DNA of 9,158 bases from DATEJJ01 sp039649115 (GTDB lineage Bacteria; Actinomycetota; Actinomycetes; Mycobacteriales; Micromonosporaceae). The notes beneath the pieces were generated by a model. The model was not told where the DNA came from and made no database searches. It worked only from the letters and a program-made list of their open reading frames with translations. The number at the start of each line of letters is the position of its first letter. Position 1 is the stretch's first letter. The stretch lies in contig JBBWZQ010000003.1 in NCBI GenBank assembly GCA_039649115.1, positions 1 through 9,158 of the forward strand, written 5' to 3'. This document shows, piece after piece, positions 1-6,081 of this stretch. The translations under genes were made by a program, and so were the position numbers.

Positions 1-1209
1 CGCCGACGTGTCGCCGACGCCGAGCCTGACCCGGATCAACTCCGCCAGCACGTCGCGGTAGTCGTTGACGCCGGCGACATCGCCGTGGTCGAGGTCGGCC
101 GGGGCCAGCCCGGGCCACCGGCCGTGCACCCGCCCGCCGGCGAGGCCGCCGCCGAGCAGGAACATGGCGCCGCCGTGGCCGTGGTCCGCGCCGCCGTTGC
201 CGTTCTCGGCCACGCGCCGCCCGAACTCGGTCATCACCACGAGCGTGACGCCGTCGAGTGCGGGTCCGAGGTCCGTGCAGAATGCCGAGAGGGTACCGGC
301 GAGATCCGCGAGATGGGTTGCCATCTGCCCTGAGTCGGCTCTGCCGAGCGAGGTGTGCATGTCCCAGCCGCCGACGTCGACCGTCGCCACGCGCAGTCCG
401 GCGTCCGCCCGGATCAGCCGCGCCACGTCCTTCATGCTCCTGCCGAATTCGCCGGCCGGGTAGCTGACCGCGCTCTTCGGGGCCGCCGCGCCCAACCGGC
501 CCGCCGCGCCCAGCGCGTCCAGGGTTCGCAGCGCGGCATCCGCGCGCGGGTGGTCCACTCCGGTGTACAGGCAGCGCAGCGCGGTCATCGCACGCTCGCG
601 CGTCCTGGCCGCCTCGTTGAGCAGGAAGCCGTCCAGCCCCGTCATGGCCAGCGCGTCCGCCGTGCCGTACAGCGACGCCGGCAGGCCGGCGCCCGCCGCC
701 ACACCGCGGAAGGTGGTACCCGGACCCAGCGCGCCGAGCAGCCGGTCCAGCCAGCCGCTGACCATGCCGGTGCCGCCCCGCTCGATGCACTCCTGCGCCT
801 GGAAGTGGCTGCGGCTCAGGTCCGGCGAGCCGACCGCGTGCACCGCCGCCATCCGGCCGGAGCGCCAGTGCGGCAGCAGCGGGGCGAGCGCGGGGTGCAG
901 GCCGAAGCCGCGGTCGGCGGGCAGCAGCAGCGACGCCGGCACCGCGGTGTGCGGGCGCGCGGTGTACAGGTCGGGCTCGAACGCGGGTACCAGAGCGGAC
1001 AGGCCGTCCATCCCGCCGCGCAGGAACACCACCACGAGCGTGTTGAGCGTGACCGCCTTCGGCACCGCGCTTCTCGGTGCCGCCGCGAACGCGTACCGGG
1101 TCGTCACGAGCTGGCTGCCGAGCGCGGCGACACCGACCTTGCCGGCACCGGCGAGTACCCGGCGCCGGGTGAAGCCGTGCCGCCAGGCGTGTTCGGTCGG
1201 GTTCTGCAT
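1..1209 (-). CDS. DUF1501 domain protein with Tat signal (3' end cut by window edge)
   Basis: The minus strand reads open for 403 codons from an ATG at 1209 to the left edge without a stop, so the C-terminus is missing. Residues 14-42 form a Tat-type signal: the arginine run TRRRVLAGAG, then a hydrophobic stretch and an Ala-rich end (TRYAFAAAP), predicting export of a folded protein. DUF1501 hallmarks follow: VVFLRGGMDGLSALVP (about 60-75), SPDLSRSHFQAQE (128-140), VDVGGWDMHT (278-287) and MTEFGRRVAENG with GGADHGHGG (326-347). The family is related to the alkaline-phosphatase/sulfatase fold and its Asp/His-rich segments are candidate metal ligands; substrate and reaction are not established. 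The start lies 5 nt after the stop of the DUF1800 gene, so the two are surely co-transcribed. DUF1501 proteins are often a little over 400 residues, so probably only a short tail is lost. Confidence 0.93.
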   Translation of the reverse strand, partial: MQNPTEHAWRHGFTRRRVLAGAGKVGVAALGSQLVTTRYAFAAAPRSAVPKAVTLNTLVVVFLRGGMDGLSALVPAFEPDLYTARPHTAVPASLLLPADRGFGLHPALAPLLPHWRSGRMAAVHAVGSPDLSRSHFQAQECIERGGTGMVSGWLDRLLGALGPGTTFRGVAAGAGLPASLYGTADALAMTGLDGFLLNEAARTRERAMTALRCLYTGVDHPRADAALRTLDALGAAGRLGAAAPKSAVSYPAGEFGRSMKDVARLIRADAGLRVATVDVGGWDMHTSLGRADSGQMATHLADLAGTLSAFCTDLGPALDGVTLVVMTEFGRRVAENGNGGADHGHGGAMFLLGGGLAGGRVHGRWPGLAPADLDHGDVAGVNDYRDVLAELIRVRLGVGDTSA

Positions 1210-1214
1210 CGGGT

Positions 1215-2675
1215 TCACCGCAGTCCGTGAGCGAGGGAGTCGAGCAGGAGCGGTACCAGGTGGGCGGCCGGGTCGGTGCCGGGCACCTTCGTGGCGTCGG
1301 TACCGCCGAGGAAGGCGAGCAGCGCGGCCCGCTCGGCCGGCAGCAGTGGCTGGAAGAGCAGCCGGGCGGCGAGCGCGTCCAGGTACCCGCCCAGCGTCGC
1401 CGGCACCGTGCCGACCAGCCGCTGCCGGGTGAGGCCCGGGTACCCGTTGACCAGTTGCCAGTGCACGTTCCAGGAGAAGAGCGTCCCGTTCGTCGACGTC
1501 CACGCCGGTGCCGTGTCGGGGTACCCGTCCGGCCGCGCCCACGCCAGCGGCGCGTGCCCCGCCTGCGACACCCACCAGTACAGGCTCCGGAGCGAGCCGA
1601 GGGTGTCCGGGCCGGGAGTAAGGCCGAGTACCCGCGCCGTGGCCACCAGGTCCTCCAGCGGCCGGCGGGTCTTCGCGCCCGCCGCGGTCCAGAACTCCGC
1701 CGAGCCGAACAGCGCCCGCAGCACCGGCACGATGGCCGTCCCGTTGTCGAGGTACGCCTGTGCCAGCCGGTCGACCAATGTGGACGGTGGATCGTCCGAG
1801 ACGAACCGCACGGCGAGCTTGCGCGCGATCCGTGCCGCGGTGGCGGGGTGCCGCGCCAGGTACGTCAGGTACGCGTCGCCGGCGGCGAGCCCGTCCGCCG
1901 CGACCGTGTTGTCCGCGCTGAAGCCGAGCACGTTGACCGCGCCGGTCCAGTGCTTCGCCGGGTCGAAGACGAACTGCCGGCCGGCGTCGAGGGTACGGCC
2001 GCTCATCAGGTACGCGCTGTTGCGCACGTCCGCCTCCGTGTACCCGGCGCCCAGCCCCACGGTGTGCAGCTCCAGCAGTTCCCGGCCGTAGTTCTCGTTG
2101 ACCGAGCGCTTGGTGGAGGCGTTGTTGTTGAGATAGGCGAGCATGGCGGGGCTGCGCGCGCTGGCGGTCAGCATGTCGCTGAAGCGCCCGAGCGCGAACG
2201 GACGGATCACGTCCTTGTCATAGGACGTGCGGACATCCCACACATGACCGTCCGGGCACGTCACGTTGAGATGGTTGGACCAGAAGTCCACCATCACCTC
2301 GAACAGCTGGCGGGTACTCCAGATCTGCCGGGCGAGCGTGGCCCTGCCCAGCTCCAGCATCGCGTCCCAGTGCCCCGCCGGCACCGACGCGCGGATCCGG
2401 CTGGTGGTCATGGCGACGGTCGGGAACAGCGCGACCGCGGCGTCGGCGGCACCGTCGGCCAGCTTGCCGGGAGCGAGTTGAGCCTCGATCCAGGCGTCGA
2501 TGCCGATGTCGCGGGCCTGCGTCACCGCCTCCGGGGTCGGGCCGAACGTCGCGCGCCGCAGCAGGTGCAGCACGGGATCCGCGGACAGCGGCGTGGCCGG
2601 CCGGGGTCGCAGCGCCGCCGCCCGTGCCGCCGCGGCCGAAGCCGTTCCCGCACGCATGCCTGTCGCACCGCCCAC
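1215..2675 (-). CDS. DUF1800 domain protein
   Basis: This is a 486-aa protein of the DUF1800 family. Visible signatures are HLLRRATFGPTPEAV (37-51), VMVDFWSNHLNV (127-138), YLNNNASTKRSVNENYGREL (181-200), then LLELHTVGLG and YTEADVRNSAYLMSGRTLD (212-230), and IARKLAVRFVSDDPP (283-297). The frame stays open to 2933, but I chose the GTG at 2675 because GGAAGGGG (2682-2689) sits 6 nt upstream; an ATG at 2657 is the alternative and lacks such a site. Translation upstream of 2675 is Arg-rich and unlike the family. DUF1800 genes are typically followed by a DUF1501 gene, exactly as here with a 5-nt gap. The biochemical role is unknown; a joint role in handling or exporting a product is inference. 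No clear signal peptide is seen, unlike the partner, so the two may start out in different compartments. Confidence 0.93.
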   Translation of the reverse strand: MGGATGMRAGTASAAAARAAALRPRPATPLSADPVLHLLRRATFGPTPEAVTQARDIGIDAWIEAQLAPGKLADGAADAAVALFPTVAMTTSRIRASVPAGHWDAMLELGRATLARQIWSTRQLFEVMVDFWSNHLNVTCPDGHVWDVRTSYDKDVIRPFALGRFSDMLTASARSPAMLAYLNNNASTKRSVNENYGRELLELHTVGLGAGYTEADVRNSAYLMSGRTLDAGRQFVFDPAKHWTGAVNVLGFSADNTVAADGLAAGDAYLTYLARHPATAARIARKLAVRFVSDDPPSTLVDRLAQAYLDNGTAIVPVLRALFGSAEFWTAAGAKTRRPLEDLVATARVLGLTPGPDTLGSLRSLYWWVSQAGHAPLAWARPDGYPDTAPAWTSTNGTLFSWNVHWQLVNGYPGLTRQRLVGTVPATLGGYLDALAARLLFQPLLPAERAALLAFLGGTDATKVPGTDPAAHLVPLLLDSLAHGLR

Positions 2676-2857
2676 ACGCCGCCCCTTCCATGCCCCACAG
2701 TTCCCCGTCAGCCTGCGGCGGCCCGGTCTCATCGGGGTTGTCCGCCGGGTGCAGGACGGTGATCGGGGCCGCCGTTGCCCGAAGGGGCACCGGGCATTGC
2801 CCGTCCGGCCGCGCGCCCGCCACCGCATCCACCGGTGCCTGCCGGCACCGTTGACGG
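2676..2857. promoter_or_regulatory. upstream region of the DUF1800 operon with GC-rich palindromes
   Basis: This non-coding stretch must hold the promoter of the DUF1800-DUF1501 operon, although no convincing -35/-10 pair could be picked. It contains a perfect 13-nt palindrome CGGGCA-T-TGCCCG (2791-2803), a second copy of TTGCCCG at 2775-2781 (direct repeat with 2797-2803, period 22), and a perfect 7-bp stem with 4-nt loop, CGGTGCC/GGCACCG (2833-2850). The 22-bp period, about two helical turns, would suit an operator. In DNA this GC-rich such repeats also arise by chance, and none is followed by a T run, so they are not obvious intrinsic terminators. Confidence 0.35.
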
Positions 2858-3137
2858 ATGAGGCACGGCCTGCCAAAGGATGTGCTGCCCGCGGGTGGAA
2901 AGGCGCCGGCCCGGCCGCCCGCCACCGCGCCACCGGTCAACCTCGACGCCGCGGTCCGCGCGGGAGATCTTCCTCGGCCCGCCGTTGCCGGCGCCCGCGC
3001 CCGGCACCCCCACGCCCGCCACACCCGTGCCGGCTCCGCAGCCGCCGGTGCCCGTGCAGCCCCTGCTGGTCACCGCTGTCGCGACCAACGCCGGCAACCG
3101 GGCCGCGGCGCGGTTCGTCGAGCGGATACGGCCCTGA
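2858..3137 (+). pseudogene. proline-rich coding-like stretch with apparent frame change
   Basis: No family is recognised. From an ATG at 2858 the reading frame has strongly G/C-ending codons (MRHGLPKDVLPAGGKAP...) until about 2970. After GCGCGGGAGATCTTC the G/C third-position signal moves to the next frame, which reads EIFLGPPLPAPAPG, a Pro/Ala segment, and ends FVERIRP with TGA at 3135-3137. One extra base in the GGG run would explain it; deleting it gives one protein of about 94 residues. The 3' frame alone is also open from an ATG at 2880 (85 aa), but its first 30 residues are Arg/Pro-rich and look non-coding. No good ribosome site precedes 2858 or 2880. The stop is 12 bp from the end of the converging regulator gene. 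It may be a relic, a sequencing error in a real small gene, or chance in GC-rich DNA. Confidence 0.3.
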
Positions 3138-3149
3138 CCCCGGCCGGTT

Positions 3150-4058
3150 TCATGCGTGCTCGCCGGCAACGCGGGCGATCAGCTTCCTCGACGGCGCCTC
3201 ACCCAGGCAACCGTCGAGGATGCCCGACCAGACCTCGTCATATGCCGCCACCTCCTCGGGCTTGTCCAGGTACAGCGCGCTGGTCAGGCCGTCGCTGTAG
3301 ACCGTCGGCGGCTCGCCGCCCCGCGCCGCCGTGCCGGTCTTGAAGCCGAGGATCACGAAGGAGCCGTTGGCCATCGCCGCGCGGTGCAGGCCGGCGCCGA
3401 ACGGCAGCACCCGGACCGACACGGTGGGCAACTCGCCGATGGCGTTGATGTGGTGCAACTGCTCGGCCATCGCGGCCCGGTCGCGCAGCCGCCGCCGCAG
3501 CACCGCCTCGTTGAGCACGACCTCCAGCAGCGGCGGGGGCGGCCGGCGCCGGCTCACCAGGCTCTGCCGCTCCAGCCGCACCGCCACGCCGCGCTTCACC
3601 TCGGCGTCGGACAGGGCCGGGTGCGCGATGCGCAGGACCTCGCTCGCGTACGCCTCGGTCTGCAACAACGCGGGAACCAGCTCCGGTTCGTACTGCCGCA
3701 ACCGGACCGCCGCGCTTTCCAGGCCCACGTACAGCTCGAACCAGGGCGGGATGGCATCGGCGTAGCTGTGCCACCAGCCGCGTGCCTTGGTTTCCCTGGC
3801 CAGGCCCATGAGCGCCTTGGTCGTTTCGCTCGTCGCACCGTACAGCCGGCACATGGCCTCCACGTCGAGCGCGCGCATCGAGGTGGCGCCGGTCTCGATG
3901 CGCCAGATCTTCGGCGTGGACCACTCCAGTTCCTCGGCCGCCGCCTTGACCGTCAGCTGCGCCTCTTCTCTCAGTTGGCGCAGGTAACGGCCGAGTTGGC
4001 GGCGCGGAACTGTCGAGCCGGGATCGCGGGGAGCCGTCGGGGCATGGTCGATCGTCAC
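3150..4058 (-). CDS. HTH (XRE-type) regulator with DUF5753 (Scr1-type antitoxin-like domain)
   Basis: The 302-aa product has an N-terminal helix-turn-helix (about 21-75: LGRYLRQLREEAQLTVKAAA, then WSTPKIWRIETGA) and a DUF5753 domain (about 97-297), seen in WWHSYADAIPPWFELYVGLE, ALLQTEAYASEVLR, VRVLPFGAGLH, NGSFVILGF and DGLTSALYLDKPEEV. This architecture is abundant in actinomycetes (WhiJ-like and Scr1 TA-like regulators) and acts as a cytoplasmic DNA-binding protein, often next to a small DUF397 gene. No DUF397 gene is present here. The frame opens at an ATG at 4082, but GAGGAG at 4065-4070 lies 6 nt before the GTG at 4058, so I take GTG as the start; the eight extra N-terminal residues would otherwise overlap the ribosome site. 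The gene diverges from the 154-aa Cys protein across a spacer full of inverted repeats, which suggests autoregulation and control of that neighbour (inference). Confidence 0.93.
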   Translation of the reverse strand: MTIDHAPTAPRDPGSTVPRRQLGRYLRQLREEAQLTVKAAAEELEWSTPKIWRIETGATSMRALDVEAMCRLYGATSETTKALMGLARETKARGWWHSYADAIPPWFELYVGLESAAVRLRQYEPELVPALLQTEAYASEVLRIAHPALSDAEVKRGVAVRLERQSLVSRRRPPPPLLEVVLNEAVLRRRLRDRAAMAEQLHHINAIGELPTVSVRVLPFGAGLHRAAMANGSFVILGFKTGTAARGGEPPTVYSDGLTSALYLDKPEEVAAYDEVWSGILDGCLGEAPSRKLIARVAGEHA

Positions 4059-4286
4059 CGGTGTCTCCTCATTTTTGAGCATTGCATATCGGGTGCGACT
4101 CTCACCGATGTGTCATTCGATCGGCTGATGCGGGCCGAGATTAGTGGTCCGATTCGAATGACGGCAATCCCGTAGCCGGAACAATATTGCGCGGATTCAC
4201 CCTGACGACCACGATAGTCACAGTGACGGCGCGAGGCCGGTCCCGGAAATCACGAAAGACTCTCATGCAGCCGGGTGAGGAGAAGC
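4059..4286. promoter_or_regulatory. shared divergent control region with several inverted repeats
   Basis: This spacer, visibly richer in A/T than the genes, separates the DUF5753 regulator (leftwards) from the 154-aa protein (rightwards). Perfect 9-bp arms GTCATTCGA (4112-4120) and TCGAATGAC (4154-4162) are inverted with centres 42 bp apart, about four helical turns. With one bulged base the arms extend to 13 and 14 nt (4112-4124, 4149-4162). An imperfect repeat pairs CATATCGGGTG (4085-4095) with CACCGATGTG (4103-4112). GTCACAGTGAC (4217-4227) is a perfect 11-nt palindrome. A weak candidate promoter for the rightward gene is ATGACG (4158-4163), an 18-nt spacer, and CAATAT (4182-4187), whose -35 would overlap the right arm of the big repeat. 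The sites are seen; their use as operators of the neighbouring regulator is inferred. Confidence 0.55.
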
Positions 4287-4751
4287 ATGAGCCTGCCGTA
4301 CGACCCGGAAAATCCACCACGCGAGCCACCTCGCAACGCCGACGCTCTCATGTGGCGTCTCGCGTTCCAGGTCCACGGCGAGCACCGGCCCGGCGCCGGT
4401 GGCGGGTGCGTCGCGGCAGGGTGCGCCGCGCAGCACCTCCCGTGGCCGTGCGCGGCCGCCCGGCTGTCGGCCGCCGGGTTCGCCGTCGCGGTCGGCTCGC
4501 GCGTGCCGTGGGCGGCCCTGAACCAGGGATCGCCCCCGTACCGGGGCAACACGCCCTACCGGACCAACGCCCGGCCCCCACGCGCCGCCGGCCGGGCGCA
4601 GCCGGAGCCGGACGACCGGAGGGTGCGCCAGGTGATCCTCGACACCGGAATGTGCCGGATGGAAACCGACCCGGAACACGGAGTCATCATCCGAGGTGAA
4701 GTGACGACCGCGATAGTGGACGGAGAGTCCGTACTCGTACCACATCGGTAG
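4287..4751 (+). CDS. hypothetical 154-aa protein with Cys/His motif, divergent from regulator
   Basis: The start is ATG 4287, just after GGTGAGGAG; an in-frame GTG at 4275 is less likely because it lies inside that ribosome site. The N-terminus is Pro-rich (SLPYDPENPPREPP). Residues 18-63 contain ADALMWRLAFQVHGEHRPG followed by Cys41-x4-Cys46-x8-Cys55 and a WPC element (H33, C41, C46, C55). Short actinomycete proteins with an H-R-P ... C ... C ... PC pattern are familiar to me, and a metal-binding knuckle is possible, but I cannot assign a family. A Pro/Arg-rich linker follows, then a C-terminal segment (113-154) that looks beta-rich: VRQVILDTGMCRM, GVIIRGEVTTAIVDGESVL. It is transcribed away from the DUF5753 regulator and is the obvious candidate target or partner. 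No signal peptide or certain membrane segment is seen. Confidence 0.78.
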   Translation: MSLPYDPENPPREPPRNADALMWRLAFQVHGEHRPGAGGGCVAAGCAAQHLPWPCAAARLSAAGFAVAVGSRVPWAALNQGSPPYRGNTPYRTNARPPRAAGRAQPEPDDRRVRQVILDTGMCRMETDPEHGVIIRGEVTTAIVDGESVLVPHR

Positions 4752-5070
4752 CGGGTGGGCTGTTCCCGTGGTGACCGAGAGAACCTTACCGTTTACTCAA
4801 AGAACCGGGGTCGACCGCCGGGAGGACTTCCCGTCACGCAACACAAGTGATATTCATGTACCGTGAACAGCCGCGCGCCGTAGGTAACGACAGGTGAGGG
4901 TGACTGGAGGAGCCGTCATACCTCCACTGTGGACAGCTGGTCGAGCCTGAACTGTTCACAAGTTCGGTCAGCGAGGCAAGGAACCGGGCCGGTCGCCCCA
5001 GGGGGCGGCGGCTTGGCACCGGCCCTTGTGCGCGATGTGGGTGACCGCACGAAGGGCAAGAGAATCGGCC
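4752..5070. other. intergenic region with structured leader upstream of the membrane CBM-like gene
   Basis: About 320 bp without a convincing gene. The first part (4790-4860) is relatively A/T-rich and probably carries the promoter of the downstream cluster, but no clear -35/-10 pair was found. A 5-bp hairpin CGGGA/TCCCG (4819-4833) is weak. Near the 3' end, 4986-5025 forms a clear hairpin entered separately. Short open frames here show no coding pattern. Confidence 0.5.
4986..5025 (+). promoter_or_regulatory. hairpin in the presumed 5' leader of the CBM-like gene
   Basis: GGGCCGGT (4986-4993) pairs perfectly with ACCGGCCC (5018-5025). Immediately inside, CGCCCC (4994-4999) pairs with GGGGCG (5002-5007), stacked on the outer stem with a 10-nt bulge on the 3' side. 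The structure ends 45 nt before the chosen ATG at 5071. No T run follows, so it is not a classical intrinsic terminator. It could be a transcript-processing or translation-control element, or the rho-independent-like end of the upstream gene; all are inference. Confidence 0.45.
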
Positions 5071-6081
5071 ATGGACGCTGAGGGCGACGACCCGGACCGG
5101 TTGCGGGTTGGCCGGTGGGTGCCGGACGAGGACGACGACGAGCCGGGTCCGCCGCTGCCTGCGGGTGAAAACACCCTGGGGCGCCGGTTCCCGTGGCCGG
5201 AGGAGATCGGTCGGCCGGATCCGGACGACCCGACGCGCCACGGCGGGCAACCGCCGACGCCACCGTACGAGTTCCCCGAGCCGGTGCGGGATGGCTCACC
5301 GCCGATACGCCAACCCGCACCCGTGCCGGAGGACGAGATCGCGGGCGTCCGGCACGACGAGCTGGGCCAGGATCGGCGGTACCGGGGACTGCGCCGCGCG
5401 GACGGCGCGCTGGACCGGCGCTGGCCGATCGTCGGTGGCGCCTTGCTGGTGGTGATTGTGGCGCTTGCGGTATTGATCGTGCTCGTCGCGATGCCGGCGC
5501 GCCGCACGGCGGTGGCACCACCCAACGGCGCCGGTGCCGCCAGCGTCTCGGTAGCGGCCAGCCCGCAACGGTCACCCGCCATGAGCGCCGCGCCGGCCAG
5601 CGCGCCGGCGGCGGTACCGACGGCGACGCCGGTACTCAACGTCCCGCCGCCCCAGCCGCCGAGCGCCACCCCGTTCCGGTCCGTCACCTACCAGGCGGAG
5701 TCGGCCGGCAACGTGCTCGGCGGTTCGGCCCTGGTACAGGCGTATCCGGGCGCCTCCGGCGGGAAGATCGTGCGCACCATCGGTGCCTGGGGCGGACTCC
5801 TCGGCCCCGGTACCCTCACCTTCCCCAATGTGGCCGTTCCCGCCAATGGCGTGTACGTGCTGACTTTCTTCTATGTTCATCTGGACAACGCCGCGCAGCG
5901 CACCGTGTTGATTACCATCGGCGGTGTCGGGTCGTTCGCGGTGACGGTCCTGGGCACCTCGACATGCTGTGCCGGCAAAGCGGTCGCGGTTCCCTTGCGG
6001 AAAGGCGTGAACAGCATCACGTTCGGGAATCCGGACGGTCATGCGCCGTCGTTGGACAAAATTGTGGTGAGTGTTCTGTGA
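5071..6081 (+). CDS. single-pass membrane protein with extracellular CBM6/CBM35-like domain
   Basis: The 336-aa product has three parts. Residues 1-117 are acidic and Pro-rich, probably disordered and cytoplasmic (VPDEDDDEPGPP, RPDPDDPTR). Residues 118-141 are one strong membrane helix (WPIVGGALLVVIVALAVLIV), preceded by DRR and followed by ARR. An Ala/Pro/Ser linker (about 142-200) leads to a beta-sandwich of the carbohydrate-binding CBM6/CBM35 type (about 202-336): VTYQAESAGNVLGG, ASGGKIVRTIG, LTFPNVAVPANGVYVLTFFY, and the typical final strand LDKIVVSVL. Such domains bind sugars, often with calcium; the ligand here is unknown. A vicinal Cys-Cys pair (299-300) is unusual. I take ATG 5071; in-frame upstream starts (GTG 5026 or 5041) would add up to 15 Arg-rich residues and no start has a good ribosome site. 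The stop overlaps the next gene by 4 nt. A catalytic module is absent. Confidence 0.85.
   Translation: MDAEGDDPDRLRVGRWVPDEDDDEPGPPLPAGENTLGRRFPWPEEIGRPDPDDPTRHGGQPPTPPYEFPEPVRDGSPPIRQPAPVPEDEIAGVRHDELGQDRRYRGLRRADGALDRRWPIVGGALLVVIVALAVLIVLVAMPARRTAVAPPNGAGAASVSVAASPQRSPAMSAAPASAPAAVPTATPVLNVPPPQPPSATPFRSVTYQAESAGNVLGGSALVQAYPGASGGKIVRTIGAWGGLLGPGTLTFPNVAVPANGVYVLTFFYVHLDNAAQRTVLITIGGVGSFAVTVLGTSTCCAGKAVAVPLRKGVNSITFGNPDGHAPSLDKIVVSVL

Noticed and set aside
1227..2762. 511-aa plus-strand frame opposite DUF1800
   Set aside because: Arg/Pro/Gln-rich translation typical of the antisense of a high-GC gene, while the minus strand has clear DUF1800 motifs.
2729..3169. 146-aa minus-strand frame in the 2.7-3.1 kb gap
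   Set aside because: Repetitive Gly/Ala/Arg composition (CGAGTGVAGVGVPGAG), no motif, no ribosome site; the plus strand has the better third-position signal.
3156..4175. 339-aa plus-strand frame opposite the DUF5753 regulator
   Set aside because: Antisense shadow; the minus-strand HTH-DUF5753 protein is unmistakable.
4819..4833. Possible terminator after the 154-aa gene (CGGGA/TCCCG)
   Set aside because: Only a 5-bp stem with no T run; too weak to call.
4848..4895. Tiny open frame (GTG/ATG to TGA) in the spacer before the CBM-like gene
   Set aside because: Fewer than 20 codons, no ribosome site and no coding pattern.
4863..4959. GTGAACAG (4863-4870) and CTGTTCAC (4952-4959), perfect 8-bp inverted repeat
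   Set aside because: Arms are 81 nt apart and an 8-bp match over a region this size is likely by chance; no nearby feature supports it.
5193..6077. 5' extension of the hydrolase frame to 566 aa
   Set aside because: It overlaps the membrane protein in another frame and reads as low-complexity Arg/Gly. The hydrolase homology begins right at GTG 6078, which has a ribosome site.
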